64,000 bases of DNA. Source: Sediminibacillus dalangtanensis (GTDB lineage: Bacteria; Bacillota; Bacilli; Bacillales; Amphibacillaceae). Location of the stretch: contig NZ_CP046956.1 of assembly GCF_017792025.1 (NCBI RefSeq), positions 2,790,001 to 2,854,000 on the forward strand. The letters run 5' to 3'. Both the position numbers and the translations under genes were made by a program. Of this stretch, positions 57,884-64,000 are shown in pieces. Each line of letters opens with the position of its first letter. Positions within the stretch are counted from its first letter, which is position 1. A model generated the notes under the pieces. That model was not told the origin of the DNA, ran no database searches, and saw only the letters and a program-made list of their open reading frames with translations.

Positions 57884-58168
57884 TCACATGTTTATTTTTA
57901 TATAAATAAGAAAAGCACCAATTACAACTATAATAAGAAGGAGAATATAATATATTCCTGTAAAAACTCGCTTTTCTTTCCTTGTAAAAGGTAATTCGGA
58001 TTCTGCATAGCGAATATAACTTACCAGAGCTAAAATCGTTAATAATGCAAGAAACTGTCCGATGAAATCTGAGGCCAAGATAAACCGTAAACCGATGAAA
58101 GCCACAAGGAAAACACCAATATAACCAAGGCCGGTATAAAAGTACAATTTTTTCTTCTCTTCTGTCAT
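57884..58168 (-). CDS. Small membrane protein of unknown function
   Basis: Protein of about 94 residues with three hydrophobic helices (LGYIGVFLVAFIGLRFILAS, IGQFLALLTILALVSYI and YYILLLIIVVIGAFLIY) and charged ends. The start is one of two tandem ATGs after GGGAGG. I do not recognise the family. It lies upstream of the glpK promoter on the same strand, with no terminator obvious between, and downstream of the GNAT gene by about 140 bases. Confidence 0.6.
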   Translation of the reverse strand: MTEEKKKLYFYTGLGYIGVFLVAFIGLRFILASDFIGQFLALLTILALVSYIRYAESELPFTRKEKRVFTGIYYILLLIIVVIGAFLIYIKINM

Positions 58169-58307
58169 CATTTCCTCCCTGTGCAGCAATAACTTGTTTG
58201 GTTGGAAAAGAATAGGGGCTCGTTTCATAGACTCAATAGACGTCCGTATTCAGGTTTAACTGCAAGTTCTTTTCCCAGGTATGGAATAATGGTAAGTGGA
58301 TTCCTAT

Positions 58308-58811
58308 CTAAATATCCCGCCGATACCTCAATGAAAGGTAATCTTCTCCATCGACGTTACCATAGGCCTCTCTTTCGCAGACAAAACGGAATCCCATCGC
58401 TTCATAAAAGGGAATCCCTTTATTATTACCTTTTAACACGGACACCCATTGCTCCTTTGCACCCTTTTGGCGCTGAACTTCTGTTAAGTGGTTTAACAAT
58501 TTAGTTCCTATTCCTTCTCTTCGGCGGCTGGGATCCAAATAGAAAACAAAGACCTCACTCGTTTGTTCCCCAGTCATTCCGCCGCCAATTGCCCCTACCA
58601 CTTTACCATTATCGAGTGCTACAAAGTAACCGTCCCAGCCTTCTGCTTCATCTAATTCACGACGGATACGGTCCTCATTATAAAATGCATGGTCATTCCT
58701 TCTTAAATTTTCCGGACTTTTGATATGGCCGATAGCGGCCCATCTTCCCTCTATACATACTTTAGAAATACCCTCCACATGTTCTGGCAGTCCCCTTTTC
58801 ACTTCAATCAT
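58308..58811 (-). CDS. GNAT family N-acetyltransferase
   Basis: Protein of 167 residues with the GNAT fold: YFVALDNGKVVGAIGGGMTG, the beta-4 strand SEVFVFYLDPSRRREGIGTK (acetyl-CoA pyrophosphate loop R/Q-x-x-G-x-G/A as RREGIG), then LLNHLTEVQRQKG and the C-terminal NKGIPFYEAMGFRFVCE. It moves an acetyl group from acetyl-CoA to an amine; the acceptor is not known. Start is ATG 58811, after AAAAGGAAGG; the earlier in-frame ATG has no suitable ribosome site. Confidence 0.85.
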   Translation of the reverse strand: MIEVKRGLPEHVEGISKVCIEGRWAAIGHIKSPENLRRNDHAFYNEDRIRRELDEAEGWDGYFVALDNGKVVGAIGGGMTGEQTSEVFVFYLDPSRRREGIGTKLLNHLTEVQRQKGAKEQWVSVLKGNNKGIPFYEAMGFRFVCEREAYGNVDGEDYLSLRYRRDI

Positions 58812-58965
58812 GTTATCCTTCCTTTTTTCTTTTTTCATGATTAATTTCTAGAAAAAGAACTGCTTTTCCTTTTTGAAAAATGCATTTTCCTGATCTTTCC
58901 TACCACTACCGCGTTTCTGTAGAAATAACCAAAAGAGTTTGGAACAAAAGCATCGCCATCAAAGC

Positions 58966-59012
58966 AAAAACCGAGCGAATTCTAAATGCCAATCAAATTC
59001 GTTCGGTTTTTT
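58966..59012. terminator. Orphan bidirectional terminator
   Basis: AAAAACCGAGCGAATT and AATTCGTTCGGTTTTTT (stem 58971-58981 with 58996-59006). No intact gene ends here; the gap 58812-59440 has no supported coding sequence. Confidence 0.65.
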
Positions 59013-59277
59013 AGTTGTATATTCTCTTTTTATCCTGTTGTTTGATAAGTGCATCCTATCGCTATGTTTCCGTGGTCTGATGTCCCCATGGTCAAGACAA
59101 TAGGAACCATATTCTTCTATTGGCTGATAAGTATCTAAACAGGGAAGAAGACGAAAAATCAGCATGGCGGTCCTTTATTTTTTTAGAAATTAGACTATGG
59201 CATAAAAAGGCGGTTTCCATGCAGCTCAGCTTTCTACCTGTAACGGTAATAGGCAAACGGAAATCACACCAGAAAAG

Positions 59278-59390
59278 AAAGTATCTCCTTCAACGGAGGC
59301 AAGGTGCGCAGACTCCAGCGGGATGCGCGCGAGCTGAAGATCCACTTGGCAAAGCGGTATGCTTTGCCAGAGTTGTACGATACCTAAGAA
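59278..59390. repeat. Inverted, diverged copy of the 110-bp element at 37078
   Basis: Reads AAGTATCT, GACTCCAGCGGGA, GCGCGAGCTGAAGATCCACT, TGGCAAAG and CTTTGCCA, matching the reverse complement of 37078-37187 in order. The internal hairpin is kept in compensated form (GGCAAAG/CTTTGCC), the ends are poor. Confidence 0.55.
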
Positions 59391-59440
59391 CAAGGTTAGA
59401 CCGGTTAACTTTTTGTTAAGTCCGTTCGCATATTATTAAA

Positions 59441-59466
59441 AATATAAAAACCGAACAATTTGTTCG
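59441..59466 (-). terminator. Terminator of the hprK-to-yvoF operon
   Basis: CGAACAA/TTGTTCG (59452-59466) followed on the minus strand by GTTTTTATATTTTT. The stem is short, so strength is uncertain. Confidence 0.55.
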
Positions 59467-59509
59467 TCTATGTTTTGATCACTATGCTTTTTCCCAGCTC
59501 TTTCATTCC

Positions 59510-60052
59510 TTATTGTTCATCCTTCTGAAAAAACGTATCCTCAACCTGCCGTTTATCCAGCTCTTCCTTGGAATAGATGACACGCATCGGGTTTCCGCCA
59601 ACAAAGGTTCCTGCTTCTACGTCTTTATGTACGAGCGTTCCCGCTGAAACGATGGCGCCGTCTCCGATGGTAACTCCCGGCAAAATCGTTGTGTTGGCCC
59701 CGATCATCACATTTTCTCCGATGACGACTTCTCCGAGACGATATTCACGGATCAAGTATTCATGTGCCAGAATCGTCGTATTATAGCCAATAACCGTATT
59801 TTTACCTACCGAGATTTTTTCCGGAAACATAATGTCCAACATAACCATTAAAGCGAAAGCCGTCTGGTCGCCGACCTTCATCCGCAGAAAAGTCCGGTAC
59901 ATCCAATTCTTCGCGGACAAAAACGGTGTGTAACGGGCAACCTGGATGACTACAAAATTTTTAACCACCTTGAGAAACGGAACAGTTTTGTAAATATGCC
60001 ATAGCGAATTGGCCGTATCCACCCGATACCGCTCGGTTTTACGCACACTCAT
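59510..60052 (-). CDS. yvoF: Left-handed beta-helix O-acetyltransferase, YvoF-like
   Basis: Protein of 180 residues of the maltose/galactoside O-acetyltransferase group. The hexapeptide-repeat region reads ISVGKNTVIGYNTTILAHEY, GEVVIGENVMIGANTTILPG and VTIGDGAIVSAGTLVHKDVE, with the acetyl-CoA side at the C-terminal coil ending FVGGNPMRVIYSKEEL. Acceptor not known. ATG 60052 shares a base with the ppaX stop (TGATG), so translation is coupled. Last gene of the hprK operon, as in B. subtilis. Confidence 0.88.
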   Translation of the reverse strand: MSVRKTERYRVDTANSLWHIYKTVPFLKVVKNFVVIQVARYTPFLSAKNWMYRTFLRMKVGDQTAFALMVMLDIMFPEKISVGKNTVIGYNTTILAHEYLIREYRLGEVVIGENVMIGANTTILPGVTIGDGAIVSAGTLVHKDVEAGTFVGGNPMRVIYSKEELDKRQVEDTFFQKDEQ

Positions 60053-60690
60053 CACACTCCCAGTATGTCCCTCAAATCGCTCATCTTTTCCAGCATGTAA
60101 TCAGGGTTGTATGATTGCAGAAATTCCCGCCCTTTAATCGTCCAGGCTACTCCGGCAGTATGGGTGCCCGCATTATGGCCTGCCTCGATGTCATGATAGT
60201 TATCCCCTACCATTAAGGTCTCGGAGGCTTTCGCGTTCAGTTCCTGTAAAGCTTTCAAAATCGGTTCCGGATGCGGTTTGGCGTGGGTGACATCCTCTAA
60301 GCCTATCACGGTTTCAAAGAGATGATCCATGCCGGTCAATTTCAGTCCCATCATCGCCGTCGATTTGACTTTGGTTGTGACGATTCCAAGCTGATAGCCT
60401 GCCTCATGCAGGTGCGTCAACGTTTCGACAACGGTAGGATAGGCCGTGACGTAATTGTCGTGATTTTTCAAATTATGCTCACGGTAGGTGGCAATCATCT
60501 CATCCACCCTATCCGGGTCGATTTTCATGAAACTGTCTTTTAACGGCGGGCCGATAAACTCCAGTATTTCCTCTCGGGCATAAGGTTGTTTTGTATACTT
60601 GCCCAGCGTATGGGTGAAGGAGGCGATAATCAGCTCATTGGTATCAATTAATGTTCCATCTAAATCAAAGAGTATCGTACGAATGTTCAT
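60052..60690 (-). CDS. ppaX: Pyrophosphatase PpaX
   Basis: HAD-superfamily phosphatase of 212 residues. Motif [17 protein letters not shown], motif [12 protein letters not shown], the lysine in [10 protein letters not shown] and motif [14 protein letters not shown]. PpaX hydrolyses the pyrophosphate released by HprK/P phosphorylase and so pushes dephosphorylation of P-Ser-HPr; the shared operon with hprK is the classical arrangement. The ATG at 60690 follows AAAGGAG; the longer in-frame version begins within the yvoD gene. It overlaps yvoD by 26 bases. Confidence 0.93.
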   Translation of the reverse strand: MNIRTILFDLDGTLIDTNELIIASFTHTLGKYTKQPYAREEILEFIGPPLKDSFMKIDPDRVDEMIATYREHNLKNHDNYVTAYPTVVETLTHLHEAGYQLGIVTTKVKSTAMMGLKLTGMDHLFETVIGLEDVTHAKPHPEPILKALQELNAKASETLMVGDNYHDIEAGHNAGTHTAGVAWTIKGREFLQSYNPDYMLEKMSDLRDILGV

Positions 60691-61624
60691 TTGCGGGCTC
60701 CTTTCTCTGTCTCGATTCTGCCCTGTTCCAAAAATAAGCAATTGCCGCCGTCAATAAAATTGCTGTCGCCAGTCGAATGGCCAACAGTGGCCATACTGGT
60801 ATGCCTAGCGGTACAAAAACCAGCGTATCCTCTACAACCGCATGACAGGATACGAGAAAAATCAGTGCTAAATACATATCCTTTTTCGATACACCGTCTT
60901 CCTTGACCGCCTGGATCATCAAACCTGCACCATAAGCAAGGCCAAGTGTCAAACCGGCAACCAACGTCATCGATGCATTTTTTTCCATGCCAAGAAACCT
61001 GGTGAACGGAGCAAACCAGTTGGATAGTTTATCCATCCAGCCAAGCTCCCGGAAATACTGCATAAATACCATCAGCGGAATCACGATCAGCGCCAGCTGT
61101 AATACACCCATGGCAGCTGTCTGCAGTCCTTGCGTAAAGATTCCTGTCCACGTATCGGGGACATGTTCCGCTTTGGAAATCAAACCATATTGGGCAAGCT
61201 CTCCGCCGCCTTTCCAAAACAGGTTGATCAACAATGCGGCAGCCAACGCAAGCGAAACACGGACACCGACGACAATCCACCAGCTGACACCTACCTTGGA
61301 CGCCACAGTAGATTCTATCAACAAGTTATGGGAAAATGACATCATCACAGCCATGATGAATACTTGCTTGACCGAAAAATCAAAGGAAACAATCGCTCCG
61401 ATACCAGCATACAAGTTCAGCAAATTCCCGAGGACAAGCGGGACCGCTGCCTCGCCGGATAAGCCGATCCATTTCATCATTGGGCTGAGCAAGTCCATCA
61501 ACCATCCTAAAACCGGCGTAAAGCGTAAAATGGTCACAATCAAGGTGACAGGAAAGATGACCTTTCCCAAAGTCCAGGATAGCGACAATCCTGCCTTGAA
61601 CCCGCGTTGTAAAATTCCAGTCAT
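60665..61624 (-). CDS. yvoD: Nucleoside-recognition (Gate) domain membrane protein, YvoD-like
   Basis: Integral membrane protein of 319 residues with about eight helices and two Gate (nucleoside recognition) repeats: [20 protein letters not shown] in the first and [20 protein letters not shown] in the second. It is related to spore maturation proteins SpmA/SpmB, but the transported compound is unknown. It sits between lgt and ppaX, as in B. subtilis, which implies a conserved though undefined link to that operon. Start ATG follows GGGAAGG, 17 bases after the lgt stop. Confidence 0.88.
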   Translation of the reverse strand: MTGILQRGFKAGLSLSWTLGKVIFPVTLIVTILRFTPVLGWLMDLLSPMMKWIGLSGEAAVPLVLGNLLNLYAGIGAIVSFDFSVKQVFIMAVMMSFSHNLLIESTVASKVGVSWWIVVGVRVSLALAAALLINLFWKGGGELAQYGLISKAEHVPDTWTGIFTQGLQTAAMGVLQLALIVIPLMVFMQYFRELGWMDKLSNWFAPFTRFLGMEKNASMTLVAGLTLGLAYGAGLMIQAVKEDGVSKKDMYLALIFLVSCHAVVEDTLVFVPLGIPVWPLLAIRLATAILLTAAIAYFWNRAESRQRKEPANEHSYDTL

Positions 61625-61641
61625 GTGCCTTCCCTCTTTCT

Positions 61642-62469
61642 TCAGACTTTTCTTCCGTTGTATAATCTATCTGCCCTGCCGGAATAACGACGGTAGATAA
61701 TCAATGCGATTCCGAGTATAACTAATACAATCGAAATGACCTGGGCGGTACGCAGCTGGCCGACAATATACAAACTGTCTGTTCGCATGTCTTCAATAAA
61801 GTAACGTCCAATCGAATACCAGATGACATAACTTAAGAATACTTCACCACGCCTTGGGTTGAATCGGCGCAACACCAACAGCAGCACTAAACCAATCAAG
61901 TTCCAGACCGACTCATACAGAAATGTCGGATGATACATCACCCCACCGATGCACATCTGATTGGTGATAAAATCAGGAAGGTACTGCAAAAAGTTATCGT
62001 AAGCAGCTTGCGAAACCGGACCGCCATGGGCTTCCTGGTTCATAAAATTGCCCCAGCGGCCGACTGCCTGCCCGAGAATGATGCTAGGTGCTGCAATATC
62101 CGCCAGCTGCCAAAAAGAAACCTTTCGTACCCTTGCAAATATGATCGCGGTGACCACAGAACCAATCAGTGCTCCGTGAATCGCAATGCCGCCTTCCCAA
62201 ATGGCAAAAACATCCCACCAGGTACCGCCATCATAGCGATCCCATTCAAAGATGACATAATAAATCCGTGCCGAAATGATGGCAATAGGAATCGCAAACA
62301 CAATCAAATCGACAAATAAATCTTTATTTAAACCGAGCCGGTCTGCTTCTCGCGTTGCCAGCCACAGGCCGAGAAAAGCTCCAGCCGCAATAATCACTCC
62401 ATACCAATAAACTGTCAATGGTCCTAATTCGAAAAACACGCGATCAAGCGCGGGTTCTCTACACGTCAA
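61642..62469 (-). CDS. lgt: Prolipoprotein diacylglyceryl transferase
   Basis: Membrane enzyme of 275 residues with about seven helices. It transfers diacylglycerol from phosphatidylglycerol to the lipobox cysteine of prelipoproteins. Conserved parts: [34 protein letters not shown] with its essential His, [15 protein letters not shown] (signature) and [12 protein letters not shown]. The start is TTG at 62469, behind GGAGGCGG, 12 bases after the hprK stop. At least two lipoproteins in this window (20550, 29695) are expected substrates. Confidence 0.96.
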   Translation of the reverse strand: MTCREPALDRVFFELGPLTVYWYGVIIAAGAFLGLWLATREADRLGLNKDLFVDLIVFAIPIAIISARIYYVIFEWDRYDGGTWWDVFAIWEGGIAIHGALIGSVVTAIIFARVRKVSFWQLADIAAPSIILGQAVGRWGNFMNQEAHGGPVSQAAYDNFLQYLPDFITNQMCIGGVMYHPTFLYESVWNLIGLVLLLVLRRFNPRRGEVFLSYVIWYSIGRYFIEDMRTDSLYIVGQLRTAQVISIVLVILGIALIIYRRYSGRADRLYNGRKV

Positions 62470-62481
62470 GTCGTCCGCCTC

Positions 62482-63423
62482 CTACTCCTGGATATCCTCA
62501 CTTTTTTCCTGTTGGATCATGTTGGTCAACCGTTCTGAAAACTCTTCAGCAGCATTCACACCCATCCGCTTCAAACGGAAGTTCATCGCCGCCACTTCGA
62601 TAATGACAGACAAGTTTCTTCCCGGCCGGACAGGAATGACAGCCTTCGGTATTTCCACGTCCATGATTTTCATGGTTTCTTCTTCCAACCCGAGACGGTC
62701 ATATTGTTTCTTCTGATCCCACAGCTCGAGGTTGATGATCATGGATATTTTTTTGTGCGACCGAACAGAACCCGCCCCGAACAGGGTCATCACGTTGATA
62801 ATTCCCAATCCACGAATTTCCAATAAATGTTCGATCAACGGCGGTGAATTGCCGATCAGGCTATCGTAATCTTCTTGTCGGATTTCTACACTATCGTCAG
62901 CGACCAATCGGTGTCCCCGTTTTACCAGCTCGAGTGCAGTCTCACTTTTACCAACACCACTCTGACCGGTTATCAGGACGCCTATCCCGTAAATATCGAC
63001 TAGCACCCCATGAATGGCTGTAAATGGTGCAAATCTGGTCTCCAAATAATTCGTCAGCCTGCTGGTCACCCTGGTCGTTTTATGCGGAGAACGCATCAAT
63101 GGAACACCAGAGTTGTCGGCCGCTTCAATCAGCACTTCGGGGATGTCCATCCCTCTTGTTATGACGATTCCCGGTGTAATATCGGTGCAGAGATTTTCTA
63201 CACGGTCCCGCTGTTCCTCCATACTCAGCTCGTTAAAAAACGACATTTCGGTTTTACCGAGTAACTGCAACCGATTTTTTGGATAATATTTAAAATAACC
63301 GGCCATTTCCAGACCAGGCCGCGAAATATCACTCATAAAAATCTCCCTGTGCACGCCATTGTGGCCTGCAACAAGCTCCAGGTTGAACTGGTTCAATAAA
63401 TCCTGGGTACGTACCTTTGCCAT
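62482..63423 (-). CDS. hprK: HPr kinase/phosphorylase
   Basis: Bifunctional enzyme of 313 residues that phosphorylates HPr and Crh at Ser46 and also removes the phosphate, setting carbon catabolite repression. The N-terminal domain (1-130) is followed by His139 in [16 protein letters not shown], the P-loop GQSGVGKSE (153-161), [11 protein letters not shown] and the signature [16 protein letters not shown]. It acts with PpaX (same operon) and Crh (encoded at 40276). ATG follows GGAGGG. First gene of hprK-lgt-yvoD-ppaX-yvoF. Confidence 0.97.
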   Translation of the reverse strand: MAKVRTQDLLNQFNLELVAGHNGVHREIFMSDISRPGLEMAGYFKYYPKNRLQLLGKTEMSFFNELSMEEQRDRVENLCTDITPGIVITRGMDIPEVLIEAADNSGVPLMRSPHKTTRVTSRLTNYLETRFAPFTAIHGVLVDIYGIGVLITGQSGVGKSETALELVKRGHRLVADDSVEIRQEDYDSLIGNSPPLIEHLLEIRGLGIINVMTLFGAGSVRSHKKISMIINLELWDQKKQYDRLGLEEETMKIMDVEIPKAVIPVRPGRNLSVIIEVAAMNFRLKRMGVNAAEEFSERLTNMIQQEKSEDIQE

Positions 63424-63727
63424 ATGTATCCCTCCATCGTACCTTGCTAATCACTGTATCCTATTGTAGCACTTTTTTTATCCGGAGGCATTAGTATGCT
63501 GACTTCCTGGTGGAAAGAGTAAGAACGACTGAAGGTGCAGCGGATTGATTACTAAATAAATATATATTGCCAAGTATTCAAGATACTTCTCAAGGATTGG
63601 TTATTGGTCAACTAAATGGAAGGTATGACCCCTAAAATATGGAGATGGTACCTTTAGAATTCACTTCTTTTATCTTGTTTGAGAAGCCTTAGGAAATAGG
63701 CGGTCGAGCGTAACTAAAAATTTTCAA
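63424..63727. other. Non-coding gap upstream of hprK
   Basis: About 300 bases with the hprK promoter expected on the left. No strong promoter, hairpin or gene is recognised. No clear terminator for the small gene at 63728 is seen. Confidence 0.3.
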
Positions 63728-63940
63728 TCAGTTTTTTTCCTCAAGATTGTTTATTTCTCTTTCGATAAGAAATATTGAAATTTGGAATGCTTCCATCCGT
63801 CTTTTAGCTAACGTAATTTGTGAATTATATCTAGAAGCATTTTCTTTAGACTCAAAAGTTTTTACTGTTTCTCTTAGCTTGTGGATGGTCGAATCAATTT
63901 GACGTTTTGCTTCAACTAATTCAGATACTTCAAATTCCAT
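63728..63940 (-). CDS. Small helical protein of unknown function
   Basis: Protein of 70 residues, almost entirely charged helices: VSELVEAKRQIDSTIHKLRE and ITLAKRRMEAFQISIFLIER suggest a helical hairpin or coiled-coil dimer. No membrane segment or signal peptide. I recall similar short hypothetical proteins in Bacilli but no function. The ATG follows AAAGGGGAG and comes immediately after the stop codon of an upstream gene, so they are probably co-translated. Confidence 0.6.
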   Translation of the reverse strand: MEFEVSELVEAKRQIDSTIHKLRETVKTFESKENASRYNSQITLAKRRMEAFQISIFLIEREINNLEEKN

Positions 63941-64000
63941 TTATATTATCTCCCCTTTACCACTTAATCCTTGTAAGGCATTGTATAAACTTAACCAGAC
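63941..64000 (-). CDS. C-terminal end of an upstream gene (cut by window)
   Basis: The minus strand reads WLSLYNALQGLSGKGEII and then TAA at 63943-63941, directly abutting the ATG of the small gene. The frame is open to the window edge, but only 19 codons are visible, so neither family nor reality can be proven. Confidence 0.35.
   Translation of the reverse strand, partial: VWLSLYNALQGLSGKGEII

Noticed and set aside
58959..59165. Minus-strand ORF of 68 codons
   Set aside because: It crosses an obvious terminator hairpin and has no coding features.

Overview
The window is chromosomal DNA from a low-to-moderate GC, endospore-forming member of the Bacillaceae. The right half follows Bacillus subtilis gene order (crh-whiA-yvcK-rapZ-yvcI-trxB-yvcD; hprK-lgt-yvoD-ppaX-yvoF), and clpP, sppA-yteJ, a Spo0E-type regulator and S-box riboswitches fit the same group. 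A salt-tolerant relative (Oceanobacillus/Virgibacillus-like) is an impression only. No rRNA, CRISPR array or prophage is visible; there is one tRNA-Arg.

Layout. (1) 1-1.3 kb: 5' part of an RlmCD-type 23S rRNA methyltransferase. (2) About 1.5-15.7 kb: an AT-rich accessory block of small regulator/effector sets (TetR; ArsR + SRPBCC + DHFR-like; ArsR-like + MFS; ECF sigma + anti-sigma), a membrane-anchored permuted papain-fold protein, an IS1595-type transposase, gene remnants and long hairpin-rich gaps. (3) 15.9-25.3 kb: methionine locus on the minus strand. A SAM riboswitch precedes metX. A second SAM riboswitch precedes a seven-kilobase operon: metY (fused to a CoA-binding domain), an SsuABC-like ABC transporter, an acetyl-CoA-synthetase-like enzyme and a homoserine dehydrogenase. 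(4) 25.4-27.4 kb: manganese catalase, Spo0E family protein, tRNA-Arg(CCG) and a 52-bp tandem repeat array. (5) 27.6-36.1 kb: complete oligopeptide/dipeptide ABC operon, then a secreted DUF6305-like protein and a two-component system. (6) 36.2-46.4 kb: clpP with a CtsR box, yteJ-sppA, tag and the crh-to-yvcD block. (7) 47.1-58.8 kb: acyl-CoA dehydrogenase/acyl-CoA ligase/MerR operon, ketopantoate reductase, a second permuted papain-fold protein, glpK-glpD, and small genes. (8) 59.5-64 kb: hprK-lgt-yvoD-ppaX-yvoF and a small helical protein.

How the genes connect. The methionine locus is the most distinctive part. Hom makes homoserine, MetX acetylates it with acetyl-CoA, MetY adds sulfide, the ABC transporter probably brings in an organosulfur compound, and the AMP-forming ligase could supply acetyl-CoA; all of it sits under two SAM riboswitches. 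Crh, HprK and PpaX form the carbon catabolite repression set, and glpK carries a cre-like site and the conserved HPr-phosphorylated histidine.

Repeats. Gaps between core genes contain several families of short interspersed elements with terminal inverted repeats (24.8, 37.1, 37.4, 46.9 and 59.3 kb). A 52-bp-period repeat family occurs at three separate places (1.5, 27 and 52.9 kb). Many start codons were moved from the longest ORF to the codon placed correctly behind a Shine-Dalgarno sequence, and several of these are TTG or GTG.
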